DNA of 57,999 bases, taken from NCBI GenBank assembly GCA_016200265.1, contig JACQFE010000073.1, forward strand, positions 1 to 57,999, given 5' to 3'. This DNA comes from Planctomycetota bacterium. Lineage in GTDB: Bacteria; Planctomycetota; Phycisphaerae; UBA1845. The stretch's first letter is position 1, and each line of letters starts with the position of its first letter. The notes beneath the pieces were generated by a model. The model was not told where the DNA came from. It did no database searches and was given only the letters and a program-made list of their open reading frames with translations. The translations under genes were made by a program, and so were the position numbers. This document shows positions 44,759 through 55,069 of this stretch, piece by piece.

Positions 44759-47317
44759 TCATTCGCCGGAACTGGAACCGCCGCTGCTCGTTCCACCGGT
44801 CCCGCTAGCCGGGGGCGAAGTTACGGTTCCAGTCGAGCCTGCGGATCCGCTGCCCGTGCCCGTCGATACGCCGCCATCAATCGGAATCGGCGTGCCGGAA
44901 TCGTCGTACGGAAGACCGAAGAACAATTCGCCGGTTGGCGTTGAGAGATCGCTGATGGCCGCAGTGTGGTCGCCAAGCTCCGTTATGGCATGAACGTCGT
45001 CGCCGATGAATACGCCGCGCGTGAAGGACGGATACCAATAGGCGGCCTCGCTGAACCGCGTGTCAATTCGGCCGAGTTCCACAATGCCGCCATTGACGGT
45101 CGCGCTGAGCACAAGCAATCCGTCGAATCCGCCGTTGGCAAACGGGTCATAGATTCCCGGATCGACCGCGATGTCGACCGGCGCCGAAGTATCCGTGACT
45201 TCGCCGCTGGGAGTGTCACCTGTTGACACCGTCGTGGCACCTCCAGTGCTTGTGGACGTCGTCGTATTGTCGAGCTGCGCTTTGACGGAAGGTTGAATGG
45301 TCCCACCATCGCCACTGGTCGTGCCGCTGTCGATTGGAATGGGTTGTCCATAGATGGAAAGCGGGATCGCCACACGCCCACGCTCGGCGAAATAGGTCAG
45401 GGCCTTCTGATTCCACAATGCTTCGGAATACGCTCCGGTGTCCGCGCCATAAACCACGTTCGAAGTCTGCACCGGATTCCCGAAGTCGGTGATGTCATAA
45501 ATTGAAAGCTGCACGCCCCAATTTCCAACGGCCGGCGGAGCGGGAACATACTGGCCAATGGCGAGCAAATGGTTTTCGTCCATCGGCACGAGGAACGTCG
45601 AATAACCGGGCACCACGAGCTGGCCCACCAATCGCGGATTGGCCGGATCGGAAACATCGAGTGTGAAAAGCGGATCCATCTGCTTATATGTCACCACGAA
45701 ACCGCGATCGCCGATGAAGCGGGCGGCCTGAATCGTTTCGCCCGGAGCGATATCTTCGAGGCTGCCGATGACGTTTAGCGCATCCTGCGACTGCGAAACG
45801 ACATACACGCTGTTCTTGCCGAGTTCGGTTTGCGAGCACCCAAACATGTCGCAGGTCCACGTTCCGTCCGTCGTCGTCGCCACGCGGAGATTGCCGTCTT
45901 TCTCGCTCATCGAATATTGATTGAGCACTCGACCATTGATAGTGCCGGTTGCGGTCGCTTGAGCGCCGCGATTCGCGTACACAAACTTGTAGATGTTGGT
46001 CGTCGCGCGTGATCGGCCCTGAAAATCCCACTGTGTGTTCGTCAAGTAAAGCGCGTCAGCTGAGGAATATACAAGGCCCGGCTCTGAGACGATGCCCGTG
46101 GCCGAGAATTGGGCATCGTTGTCCACGTCCACGCTGACGACCGCGACGACGCCGAAGCCATCCGGTTCCACCGGGCGATACAACTGATCCCACGTCAGTA
46201 CATTTCCACTGCTTTTGGAGCCATCAGGATTGATCCGAGTGTATGTTGGGAGCAGCGTATCCGAAGAAATGCTCGACAGATCAAGCTGCGGCTGACCCAG
46301 CATCGGCATCACATCGAAGAAATACATCTGGTAGTTCGCCAGCACAATGTGCAATACGCCGTCGATCATGCGTGTTGCGGCCTGATTTCCGTCAAAATGC
46401 GTCGTGGACAAAACTGCCGGAGATGCTGGGTTGGAGACATCGACGACTGTCACCACCGTGAACGGTCGCTGATAGATGCCCGGGAATGGAGCGATGCCGC
46501 CGATCGGCTCGATGGTGGTTGAAATGCCGCCATCAGATCCTCCGCTGCCAGAATCGGATAGGGCTGATCCGTCGGCGCTGCCGCCGTTGGTTGCATCGGG
46601 CGGAGTTGAACTTCCATCGGTCGGAACGGCCACTACTGTTCCGCTGCTGCTACTGCTCGTTGTTGATCCGCCGCTCCCGCTATTGGAAGAATCGTCGCGG
46701 GGCATTCCAGTTGCCGAAGTGGTTGAATCCATCATGGCAATGCCGCCACCGCCCATCGGAAAATAGAAACCTCCGCCGCTGGTGATGGCCACTACCTTGT
46801 TGTTGTGAACATAGATGTCGCTGCCATAACCCTCCAACGCGGTTTCACTCAAGAGTTGGAGCGGAGAAGCCTGCACGATCCGCAAAATACTGGAGTTGTT
46901 CTTCGTGGCGATGACGTAGATGTTGGTTCCGTCAGTCTTGACGAAATCCGATTCATCGACGCCGGCTTCCTGGATTGTGGTGCCCGAATAGCCGCCTCCT
47001 GCGCCATCCGTCAAATTCGCCGCTCCTTCACTCGATCCATGGTCCGCAATCGGCGGTGTTCCCGGATTTGGGCCGCCCGCACCGCCATTTGCCGATCCGC
47101 TGGCGCTACCATCCGCGGGTGCGGACAGTGAACCATTTCGCTGATTGATCTGCCCCGTGAAATAATCGCGCAAATCCGCAGCGGAGCTGAAAGCCTTCAA
47201 ACCCGATGTGCCGTTACCGTTAATGGTTGGTGGCGGATTGTTGAGCGATGTCAGGAAATTGCAGCCGCAAACGCAAAGTAACGCACCCAGAGCCAAACGC
47301 ATCGGGAAACGAACCAT
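44759..47317 (-). CDS. Beta-propeller lipoprotein
   Basis: A secreted protein of about 852 residues with a C-terminal-type beta-propeller domain (the Beta_propel family, in which repeats resemble VKTDGTNIYVIA and LRIVQAS). The N-terminus is a lipoprotein-like signal (MRLALGALLCVCGCNF). The central region is rich in Gly, Ser and Thr. The ATG at 47317 has GGAGG 7 bases upstream; a frame starting at 47374 is not used. It converges on mdh. The role is not known; family members are often surface or periplasmic. Confidence 0.85.
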   Translation of the reverse strand: MVRFPMRLALGALLCVCGCNFLTSLNNPPPTINGNGTSGLKAFSSAADLRDYFTGQINQRNGSLSAPADGSASGSANGGAGGPNPGTPPIADHGSSEGAANLTDGAGGGYSGTTIQEAGVDESDFVKTDGTNIYVIATKNNSSILRIVQASPLQLLSETALEGYGSDIYVHNNKVVAITSGGGFYFPMGGGGIAMMDSTTSATGMPRDDSSNSGSGGSTTSSSSSGTVVAVPTDGSSTPPDATNGGSADGSALSDSGSGGSDGGISTTIEPIGGIAPFPGIYQRPFTVVTVVDVSNPASPAVLSTTHFDGNQAATRMIDGVLHIVLANYQMYFFDVMPMLGQPQLDLSSISSDTLLPTYTRINPDGSKSSGNVLTWDQLYRPVEPDGFGVVAVVSVDVDNDAQFSATGIVSEPGLVYSSADALYLTNTQWDFQGRSRATTNIYKFVYANRGAQATATGTINGRVLNQYSMSEKDGNLRVATTTDGTWTCDMFGCSQTELGKNSVYVVSQSQDALNVIGSLEDIAPGETIQAARFIGDRGFVVTYKQMDPLFTLDVSDPANPRLVGQLVVPGYSTFLVPMDENHLLAIGQYVPAPPAVGNWGVQLSIYDITDFGNPVQTSNVVYGADTGAYSEALWNQKALTYFAERGRVAIPLSIYGQPIPIDSGTTSGDGGTIQPSVKAQLDNTTTSTSTGGATTVSTGDTPSGEVTDTSAPVDIAVDPGIYDPFANGGFDGLLVLSATVNGGIVELGRIDTRFSEAAYWYPSFTRGVFIGDDVHAITELGDHTAAISDLSTPTGELFFGLPYDDSGTPIPIDGGVSTGTGSGSAGSTGTVTSPPASGTGGTSSGGSSSGE

Positions 47318-47667
47318 AGAAGAACCTCCATTCGAGGAATGAACGCGACGCCGGCGACTGCCAACCCAGCTCACCCATCGCCTACACTAAGTATCTGTTA
47401 CCCAAGTGACCGGTCAATTGAAAGTTCGCTTCGACCTCCCGCCGGGATACAACAAAATGAGCCTTTGTTCCCGGACGCAAGCGACGTCGGTATTTCCGCG
47501 AAGTGGGTTTAACGTAGCAATGGGCAAGGCCACTGAGTGCACATGGACCATTTTCCGTGTTTGATCAGGCAGCTTCTTTGATAGGCACACTTAAGCTGTA
47601 CAATTGCGACTTATCAGTGTTGGGAATGTGGGCTTGAGCAAGTTGGAATTGGAAACATGTAACTGCA
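47318..47667. other. Divergent spacer before the PTPS/QueD gene
   Basis: No gene is seen. A TACAAT at 47599-47604 with a weak -35 about 15-17 bases earlier is a plausible promoter for the downstream gene. Confidence 0.35.
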
Positions 47668-48033
47668 ATGTACACAGTATCCATTGAATCGCATTTTTCC
47701 GCGATCCATTCGCTCCGGCTCGCGGACGGATCGGTTGAACCGCCGCACGGTCACGATTGGCGCGTTCGAGCGATCTTTGAAAGCGAGACCCTCGATTCCG
47801 CCGGCATGGTGGTCGACTTCGAAATCGCTCAACAGAATCTCGCGAAAGTGCTTTCAACCCTCGGTTACTGCAATCTCAATACGCACCTGGCATTTGCCAA
47901 CAGGAACGCCACCGCTGAAGCGGTCGCCCGGTACATTTTCGACGCCCTTCGTAAGGCCGGTATGGGTTCGCTGGAATCGGTTGAGGTCACAGAGGCCCCG
48001 GGATGTCTGGCCTCGTATCGAGCATCCAATTGA
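47668..48033 (+). CDS. PTPS/QueD-family enzyme without the usual cysteine
   Basis: A 121-residue member of the 6-pyruvoyl-tetrahydropterin synthase/6-carboxy-tetrahydropterin synthase family (pterin or queuosine pathway). The zinc ligands are conserved: His14 in FSAIHS, and His27 and His29 in PHGHD. The proton-relay region VVDF (48-51) and the substrate Glu109 in VTEAPG are also present. The catalytic Cys that normally precedes HGH is missing, and a Glu sits three residues before it (EPPHGH). Family variants with Glu in place of Cys (PTPS-III) are known. Its reaction is therefore uncertain. Confidence 0.8.
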   Translation: MYTVSIESHFSAIHSLRLADGSVEPPHGHDWRVRAIFESETLDSAGMVVDFEIAQQNLAKVLSTLGYCNLNTHLAFANRNATAEAVARYIFDALRKAGMGSLESVEVTEAPGCLASYRASN

Positions 48034-48201
48034 GAGTTTTTCTCAGTCTGGCCTGAATGGCGCTTAAGCAGCCCGCGAGCTTGCGTCGATCTATGGAGGA
48101 ACGAAAACGATCGGGGTCAAATCGACTTATTGACCCTGAACGGGATAAATCCTACTGTAAAGATAGAGAATCCGCTGGGCACAGCGAAAAAGTTGCACAA
48201 G

Positions 48202-48699
48202 ATGATCACGAAGATGAATTGCCAGCATTGCAACAAATCGCGAGCAACCGTTCACATCACCGATACCGTGCCGGAACGGAAGGAACGTCATCTCTGCGAA
48301 GACTGTGCGGAAAAGGAAGGCGTCATCATTAAACCGAATCAGCACACGACGAACGAGATCCTTCAACAGTTCATCAAACAAAAAATCGGCCTGGGGCTCA
48401 CCGAGAACGTAGTTTGCCCGCAATGCGGCTTATCGTTTCAGGAGTTCCAGGTCAAAGGTCAATTGGGCTGCCCCCATGATTATGAAGTGTTCAAGGCTCA
48501 ACTGATGCCGTTGATTGAGCGCGCTCACGAGGGCGGCACCAAGCACGTGGGAAAGAAGCCGGGCGGCGGCACTCCACCGCAAAATCTGCATACCGGCCTT
48601 CTGAAGCTTCGGCGCGAGCTGCAGGACGCGATTCAGCAGGAAAATTACGAGTTGGCCGCTCGCGTTCGCGATCAAATCCGAAACCTTGAACAGCAGTAA
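48202..48699 (+). CDS. mcsA: McsA-like activator with UVR motif
   Basis: A partner of the protein-arginine kinase McsB, of about 165 residues. Zinc-binding pairs occur at Cys7/Cys10, Cys32/Cys35 and Cys72/Cys75. The fourth pair is reduced to Cys90 with His92 nearby (GCPHDY). The C-terminus has the UVR motif (about 136-163, LRRELQDAIQQENYELAARVRDQIR). The start is one of the ATGs at 48202 or 48214; the longer TTG frame at 48130 has no support. The mcsB ATG follows 4 bases after the stop. Confidence 0.85.
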   Translation: MITKMNCQHCNKSRATVHITDTVPERKERHLCEDCAEKEGVIIKPNQHTTNEILQQFIKQKIGLGLTENVVCPQCGLSFQEFQVKGQLGCPHDYEVFKAQLMPLIERAHEGGTKHVGKKPGGGTPPQNLHTGLLKLRRELQDAIQQENYELAARVRDQIRNLEQQ

Positions 48700-48703
48700 A
48701 CCC

Positions 48704-49762
48704 ATGATCGAAAAGCTCGTGAAAACAACCGGTGAGTGGCTCAAAGGCGAAGGGCCTTCGTCCGACGTTGTCGTTTCTTCGCGAATCCGCTTGGCGCGGA
48801 ACCTGGCCGAACAACCATTCCTTCTCACCGCCAGTGCCGGCGATCGTGCCGAAATCTATCGATCGCTCGCGGGCGAAACGAGCAACGACGTGGTGATTCC
48901 CGACGCGATGGTCGTGGATATTGATGAGGCCGATGAAATCGATCGAAATCTGCTGGTCGAGCGGCACTTGATCAGCCGTCAGCATGCGGCCGGTGAAGGT
49001 CCGCGCGGCGTAACGATCTCCCCCGACGAGACGCAGGCGATCATGATTAACGAAGAGGATCATCTTCGCATTCAAAGCCTGCGCAGCGGACTGCAACTGG
49101 AATTGCTCTGGCACGAAGTCAATGAGATCGACGAAGCACTTGCGAATCGTGTCCCGTTCGCGTTTGACGAACAACTCGGCTATCTCACCGCGTGTCCCAC
49201 AAACGTCGGCACAGGGATTCGCGTTTCGGTCATGTTGCACCTCCCGGCGCTGCGATTGACGAAAGAGATCGAGCGAGTGGCCCGCGCGGCCCGCGATCTT
49301 CGGCTTGCCGTGCGCGGCTCATACGGCGAAGGAACGGAGGCCGTCGGCGATCTGTATCAGATTTCGAATCAGACGACGCTCGGAAAATCCGAAGAATCGA
49401 TCATTGAAACTTTCAGCCGCACGATCATTCCAAAGATCGTGGAATATGAACGAGCGGCTCGCGAAACGCTGATGAAGCAACATTCGTCGCAGCTTGATGA
49501 TAAGATTTGGCGCTCGTACGGTCTGTTGACCAATGCTCGCATGATCAGCAGCGGTGAGACCCAATCATTGCTCTCGCCCATTCGCATGGGAATCCATCTC
49601 GACCGTTTTCACGCCTTCGACATTCGCACGCTCAATGAGATTTTCCTCTACACCCAGCCCGCACACTTGCAGAAACGCCTGGGCAAGAAGCTCGACGACG
49701 ATGAACGGGCAGCCGCGCGGGCCGACTATCTCCGCGAGCGGTTGGCCTCGAAGCCGAAATAG
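48704..49762 (+). CDS. mcsB: Protein-arginine kinase McsB
   Basis: Phosphorylates arginine residues, marking proteins for the ClpCP protease in Firmicutes. The 352 residues belong to the phosphagen kinase family: SSRIRLARN (25-33), NEEDH (116-120) and the catalytic Cys164 in LTACPTNVGTG. The region RGSYGEG follows. The ATG at 48704 comes 4 bases after the mcsA stop, so the two are coupled. Neither ctsR nor clpC, which accompany these genes in Firmicutes, is in the window. Confidence 0.95.
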   Translation: MIEKLVKTTGEWLKGEGPSSDVVVSSRIRLARNLAEQPFLLTASAGDRAEIYRSLAGETSNDVVIPDAMVVDIDEADEIDRNLLVERHLISRQHAAGEGPRGVTISPDETQAIMINEEDHLRIQSLRSGLQLELLWHEVNEIDEALANRVPFAFDEQLGYLTACPTNVGTGIRVSVMLHLPALRLTKEIERVARAARDLRLAVRGSYGEGTEAVGDLYQISNQTTLGKSEESIIETFSRTIIPKIVEYERAARETLMKQHSSQLDDKIWRSYGLLTNARMISSGETQSLLSPIRMGIHLDRFHAFDIRTLNEIFLYTQPAHLQKRLGKKLDDDERAAARADYLRERLASKPK

Positions 49763-49997
49763 TCAGTTCCTGCGCCGACGCAACATTTCGCTGCAATACG
49801 TGCGGGTCCAAGCCCAATTCCGCCGTCAGGCGTTTCATTTTCAAAGCAACGATTGATTGGAACTCCCTTGTTTATCACGCCTTTGATCGGTACAATTCGT
49901 GTTTGAAGTCGCGGTCGCGTCACGCGGAACTCCCATCCGCACGCCGGCCGCACCCACGCACTCGCCGATTTGAGGGGGCGCTTTTTAGGACGAAGCA

Positions 49998-52742
49998 ATG
50001 CGATTGTTCAACGTCAGGGTTCGGAAGCCGGGATATCTTCTTGCGTTCGCATGTGCGGCCTGTTGTGGGCGGAACTTCGCCCTTGCGCAGGAAATCGTGG
50101 GGCCGACAACGGATGAACCATCCATCGTCGGGTGCGGGAAGGGTCAAATCCTCGAGGCGCGACTCAAGGCACGGCTACTCGAACAACTTGAGATGGAAAG
50201 ATCCGGCATCGGCGGCGTAGCGGAGGCCATGACCGACACCGACGTACTTCAAAACGAACTCAACGTGGAGCTGAGCAGCCTTAATCCCGGCACGGACTCA
50301 TGCACTATTTCGGGTTCCAATCGAATCACGATTCAGAGCAAGTCGGCCACCCTGACGGAGTTCACGATCCGCCTGAGAAATACATTTACGATCTCAAGCG
50401 TTCTCATCAACGATGTAACCCCGGCGACCGTGACTACCCTATCGAGCAGCAGCCGCAAGATCACTCTTGATCGTCCATATGGATTGGATGAAGTACTCAC
50501 GATCACCATTAACTATTCGGGCATCACTGCTGATATTGGACTGGGCTCTTTTGAAGTCGCCACACACGGGCCGAGCAGCGCGATCGTCGCCTCTTCGTTG
50601 AGCGAGCCGTACTACGCCTACACCTGGTGGCCCAGCAAGGACGGCGACGTCAATGTACCCGGTGACAATTCGGACAAAGCATTGCTCGACATCAAGGTGA
50701 CGGCCCCAAATAACTACAGCGTGGCATCGAACGGCCTCTTGCAAGGCGTCGTCTCGCTGGGCGGTAATCGAAATCAATATCACTGGGCCAGCAGCTATCC
50801 GATTACGACGTACCTCGTCAGTCTGTCCGCGACGAATTACAACTCCTGGACGCAGGCGTATTCGTATCCCGGCGGCACGATGCCGGTGGAATTCTTCATT
50901 TATCCGGAGTTGGATAACGCCTCAAATCGCGCGTCATGGGAGAAAGTCATCAACATGATGACGGTCTTTCGGCCGCTCTTTGGCGAATATCCCTTCATCA
51001 ATGAAAAATACGGCCTGTACTATTTCCCGTTCGGCGGTGGCATGGAGCACCAGACCATCACCGGTGTGACCGGTTTCAGCGAAAGCCTTTTGTCCCACGA
51101 GCTTACCCACCAATGGTGGGGCGACATGATTACTTGCAAAACATGGAGCGACATCTGGCTCAATGAAGGATTCGCTACGTATGGCGAGGCGCTCTGGGAC
51201 GAATTCAAGAGCGGGTTCGACAATCAAAGCGTTTTGATGACTGATATGATCAATCGGAAGCCTATCAGCTTCGACGGCTCGGTGTACGTGTACCCGGCCG
51301 ACACTTCCAACGCTTTTCGAATTTTCAGCACTGATTTCAGCTATCGAAAAGCCGGCTGGGTCCTGCATCAGCTACGGCACGTTGTCGGTGATGCGACGTT
51401 TTTCCAGATTCTCGCCAATTATCGCGCCGCGCACATATTCGGCTCGGCGACAACAGATGATTTTGTGGCCTCGGCATCCGCGACGTACGGACAAGACCTG
51501 ACATGGTTCTTCACTGAGATGGTGTACGACCGCGGCGCGCCCAATTACCGCCTCTCGTGGGATTCCGTGACTGTTGGCGCACAGGAATACCTACACCTGC
51601 AGATCGATCAGACCCAGCAGCAAACGACGGGCTGGCCCGCGTTTTTCACAATGCCCATAGATATTGTGGCGACGATCAATGGCACACCGCAGACCTTTGT
51701 CGTGCATAACAACGCCCGCTCGCAGCGATTCGTGTTGCCCGTGAGCGCAACGACAACCGCCGTGCAGCTTGATCCTCAACAATGGATACTTCGCGGCACA
51801 ACTCAGACGGCCACTCTCGTAGTCGGCGATTTGAACGCGGATAATCACGTGGATTCCAATGATTACTCATTGTTCGCCGCGTGCTTCAGCGGTTCCGGTC
51901 AACCTTACGGCGTTGGCTGTGTGAATGGCGATTTTGACGGCGACGGTGACATCGACTGTGTCGACTGGGCGGGATTTAAGTCGGCATGGACCGCAGGTGG
52001 TCAACCGCCAACGCTTCCGCAATGCGATGCTCAAGTCCCGCCCGATGCGCCGCTCAACGAGCCATCGCCTGTCGACAAGAACCGGTTCATCTCTTTTGTC
52101 CCACAAAACCCCGGAGTTCCGACGGCCATTCGCGTGACGCTCGTCTCGCTCCAACATCCCGACCCGCCGAATATTCCGCAAGACGCTCCGCCGGATTTCT
52201 CGGCATTTGAGGGCCAGGTGCGATGGGTCGGCCCGCCGACCGTCTATTGTGAGAGCGGCGGCGTGCAGCCCTGTTCCGTGCCGGGAGATGGCACTTTTGT
52301 CGCCGCGAGTCTGCAATGCAACCCCAATTACACGAACTGGTCATCGGTCACCGGAGGCGGGGTGCTGCACGTCACCGGAGTCGAGATTGTTCCTAGCTCA
52401 ACTTTTACCATTGAAGCATTCGCCTTGGGTTGTCAGGGCAATGAGGGAAGTTGTGCGTTTATCTCACCGGGTCTGGACATCAGCACGGCGCGATGGGGTG
52501 ATGTCATTCCTCCGTATCAGGCCGCATCCCCCGCGCCGCTCAGTCAGCCGGATATTTCCGACGTGGCCGCCGTGGTCGATAAATTCCGAATGGTCACATC
52601 GGCCGAAACGCAGCCGCTCGTGCGCATGCAACCCAATTCGATTCCGCTGAGCAGCCCGGTGAACATCGCCGATGTGGCCGCCGATGTGGACGCCTTCCGC
52701 AATTTGCCCTATCCCTATCCGGGTCCGGCGAGTTGCCCCTAA
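49998..52742 (+). CDS. Secreted M1 metallopeptidase with dockerin and shared C-terminal domain
   Basis: A 914-residue exported zinc aminopeptidase-like protein. It has a signal peptide and an M1 catalytic domain with GGGMEH (346-351). The zinc ligands are His367, His371 and Glu390 (HELTH plus NEG), with a Tyr in SYRKAGWVLH. Two dockerin-like calcium loops follow (DLNADNHVDSND and DFDGDGDIDCVD, about 610-670). The last about 230 residues form a domain shared with the giant secreted protein: it starts VDKNR, has PPDFS..EGQ and RWGDV, and ends with paired DISDVAAVVDKF and NIADVAADVDAF repeats. It is likely to trim peptides outside the cell while anchored by the tail. Confidence 0.9.
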   Translation: MRLFNVRVRKPGYLLAFACAACCGRNFALAQEIVGPTTDEPSIVGCGKGQILEARLKARLLEQLEMERSGIGGVAEAMTDTDVLQNELNVELSSLNPGTDSCTISGSNRITIQSKSATLTEFTIRLRNTFTISSVLINDVTPATVTTLSSSSRKITLDRPYGLDEVLTITINYSGITADIGLGSFEVATHGPSSAIVASSLSEPYYAYTWWPSKDGDVNVPGDNSDKALLDIKVTAPNNYSVASNGLLQGVVSLGGNRNQYHWASSYPITTYLVSLSATNYNSWTQAYSYPGGTMPVEFFIYPELDNASNRASWEKVINMMTVFRPLFGEYPFINEKYGLYYFPFGGGMEHQTITGVTGFSESLLSHELTHQWWGDMITCKTWSDIWLNEGFATYGEALWDEFKSGFDNQSVLMTDMINRKPISFDGSVYVYPADTSNAFRIFSTDFSYRKAGWVLHQLRHVVGDATFFQILANYRAAHIFGSATTDDFVASASATYGQDLTWFFTEMVYDRGAPNYRLSWDSVTVGAQEYLHLQIDQTQQQTTGWPAFFTMPIDIVATINGTPQTFVVHNNARSQRFVLPVSATTTAVQLDPQQWILRGTTQTATLVVGDLNADNHVDSNDYSLFAACFSGSGQPYGVGCVNGDFDGDGDIDCVDWAGFKSAWTAGGQPPTLPQCDAQVPPDAPLNEPSPVDKNRFISFVPQNPGVPTAIRVTLVSLQHPDPPNIPQDAPPDFSAFEGQVRWVGPPTVYCESGGVQPCSVPGDGTFVAASLQCNPNYTNWSSVTGGGVLHVTGVEIVPSSTFTIEAFALGCQGNEGSCAFISPGLDISTARWGDVIPPYQAASPAPLSQPDISDVAAVVDKFRMVTSAETQPLVRMQPNSIPLSSPVNIADVAADVDAFRNLPYPYPGPASCP

Positions 52743-52879
52743 GAGGGATCGTTCTTCTAAATTCTCGCGCCTCGGAAAATCACGCAAAGGGCACGCCCAA
52801 AACGATCATTCGTATTGCCTCGCGAGACTTTCCCTGAATCTTCAGGCGGCAGCCCGGCGTCTTGGGCAACCAACGCTCG

Positions 52880-55069
52880 CTAACTCTTTCGCGGGGCGAG
52901 TGCGTCTTCCTCGGGTCGATAGTCGTAGTAGTGGCGGAGTTGTTCTCGGAAGTAGCCGCCGCGGGTGACGCGGGCCGCATTGAGCACCACGCCCAACACC
53001 TTCGCGTTCACATCCGAGAGCAATCCGCACGCGCGCCTCGCCACGCCGCGCGAGTTTCGGTGCGCGCGGATCACGAGAACCACACCGTCGGCGGCGGTGG
53101 CGGCCAGCACGCTCTCATTGGTGAGCAGAACCGGACCCGCGTCGATGAACACCTGGTCATATCGCGAATTCGCTTCAGCCAACAACGCTCGCCACTGCGG
53201 ACTGCCGAGCAGTTCGGCGGGGTTGGGCGGAATGCGTCCGCTGCCGAGCACGTCGAGACGGGGCACATCGGTCTTGATCACACACGCGGCCAATGTGCCT
53301 TCGCCAACGAGGATGTTGGAAAGGCCGCTATCGCCCATGCCCTTGAACACGCTTTGCAATGCCGGCCGGCGGAGGTTGGCGTCAATCAGGAGAACGCTTC
53401 GTCCGGCTTGCGCGGTCGCGAAGGCGAGATTGCACGCAACGGTGGTCTTGCCGTCGTCGGGTTGGGGACTGGTGACGACGACGGATCGCTGGCGTTCCGC
53501 GGGCGCGCTAAAGTGCAGATTGGTGCGGATGCGGCGGAAGGCCTCCGCAACCATCGAGTGCGGCAGATCACGGACCGCAGTCTCGACGGGGTCGATGGGG
53601 ATTTCTTCATCGTAGGTGTCAGGCACGGCGCCGAGCAAGGCCACATCGAGATGGCGGGTGATGTCCTGCGTTGTGCGAACGCGCGTATCGATGAGTTCGA
53701 GGCCGAGCCCCATACCCATGGCCAATGCGATGGAAAGTACCGCGATCATGGGGATCAGCCAGAGGCTCGGACTGTTACGGATCAGCGGTAGCACCGCGGG
53801 TTGGGAGATGTTGACGTTGATCGCGCGGCGCTGGGTGAGTACTCGCTGCAGTCCGCGAATGGAGTTCTCGAGGTTCAGACGGAAGTTCACGTCCTGTTGA
53901 AGCTGTTGATCGATGTCGCTGTATTCAAACAGCAGGCGGTCCTGGTCCTGGAGTTCGGCCTCGGCTTTGGCGAGTCTTTCCTCCGACAAGAACAAACTGT
54001 GACGGCTGTTTTCATAGGCAGTGTTGGCGGCGTCGCGAATATCGGATCTGCGTTCGCGCAGTTTTTGGAGGCGCAGCTCGCTCAGACGTTTTTCGGTGGC
54101 TTCGATCTGGGCGCCGATTTGACGCCAGGTAAGGTGCCCTTTTCCATAGACTTTTTCATCGGCAGCCTGTTGTTGCTGATAGTAAAGCAATGTTCGAGCG
54201 AGTTCGAAAACCTGCGGATCCTGCTCGACGACAGCCCGGTCCTCGGCGGTGACAGCCACTCCTTCGGGGTCGTTGTAAATCTGGCGATACTGGTCCAGCT
54301 GTGAAACTTCCAGCTGTGCGATTGCGACTTGCTCGCCATATTGGCGCACTTCCTGTGCGGTGATGTTGTTGCCGGGATTTTCTTTGGCGCCGGCGGGCAG
54401 ACGCTGGGCGATGTCTTTGAGTCGCTCCCGCTTTTCACTGATTTTGGCCTCGATGTCAGTGAGTTCCTTTTGATAGCCCGCGATCGCGTCCGTGGCGAAT
54501 TCCTCGGCGGTTTGCTTCTTGACCGTCTGGTACCACTGATTGACGACTTCGTTGACGACGATGGGCGCGTCCTGCGGAACGTGGGTTTCCATGGCAACGC
54601 GAAGGAAGTTCGTCCCGCGCACCGGAGCCGCCGAGAGATTGTCAATGAGCTCAAGCAGCTCTCTGCCCGGTTTGTTGATGGTCCGATACCAGTTGGTTTC
54701 CTTGACAGCGCTGATCTTGAGTGCTTCACCCAATACGCTTGGACTCTTCAACATGAGGGCTTGTGATTGCACGAATCGCTCGTGCTCATCCTGTTGCATG
54801 CGCTGTTGCTCGAGTGAAAGATTTGTGACTGGGATGTTGGAGATGCACTCGATGAATGATTCACCAAGAAACCCTGGGAACCAGAACCACCAAGCCAGGA
54901 AGCCGGCCATTCCCATTGCACAGAAGAGGACGGAGAATGCGGCGATCAGCACGGTGCGGCGACGCAGCATGCCGAGGATTTCGCCGGCCGTGGGCGGTCC
55001 GCCTGCGTGTCGGATCATGGATCCGTTGATTTCAACCTGTTGGCCAGGCACGGTGGCGAGCGTCGTCAT
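52880..55069 (-). CDS. Wzc-like polysaccharide co-polymerase/tyrosine kinase
   Basis: A 729-residue inner-membrane protein that controls chain length and export of an exopolysaccharide. A Wzz-like domain with two membrane segments (about 38-65 and 455-480) encloses a long periplasmic coiled coil. The cytoplasmic BY-kinase has Walker A around residue 540 (PQPDDGKTT), Walker A' LLIDANLRRP and Walker B VFIDAG. A Tyr cluster near the end (HYYDY) is the expected autophosphorylation site. Its start overlaps the exosortase stop by 4 bases. It is part of the operon with the Wza-like gene. Confidence 0.9.
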   Translation of the reverse strand: MTTLATVPGQQVEINGSMIRHAGGPPTAGEILGMLRRRTVLIAAFSVLFCAMGMAGFLAWWFWFPGFLGESFIECISNIPVTNLSLEQQRMQQDEHERFVQSQALMLKSPSVLGEALKISAVKETNWYRTINKPGRELLELIDNLSAAPVRGTNFLRVAMETHVPQDAPIVVNEVVNQWYQTVKKQTAEEFATDAIAGYQKELTDIEAKISEKRERLKDIAQRLPAGAKENPGNNITAQEVRQYGEQVAIAQLEVSQLDQYRQIYNDPEGVAVTAEDRAVVEQDPQVFELARTLLYYQQQQAADEKVYGKGHLTWRQIGAQIEATEKRLSELRLQKLRERRSDIRDAANTAYENSRHSLFLSEERLAKAEAELQDQDRLLFEYSDIDQQLQQDVNFRLNLENSIRGLQRVLTQRRAINVNISQPAVLPLIRNSPSLWLIPMIAVLSIALAMGMGLGLELIDTRVRTTQDITRHLDVALLGAVPDTYDEEIPIDPVETAVRDLPHSMVAEAFRRIRTNLHFSAPAERQRSVVVTSPQPDDGKTTVACNLAFATAQAGRSVLLIDANLRRPALQSVFKGMGDSGLSNILVGEGTLAACVIKTDVPRLDVLGSGRIPPNPAELLGSPQWRALLAEANSRYDQVFIDAGPVLLTNESVLAATAADGVVLVIRAHRNSRGVARRACGLLSDVNAKVLGVVLNAARVTRGGYFREQLRHYYDYRPEEDALAPRKS

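Noticed and set aside
48120..48160. A promoter (TTGACC) directly before mcsA
   Set aside because: The -35 is acceptable, but no -10 with normal spacing scores well, so it is not listed as a feature.
51836..51990. The peptidase dockerin loops as evidence of a cellulosome
   Set aside because: No cohesin or glycoside hydrolase is seen in the window; such loops are widespread in planctomycete secreted proteins.
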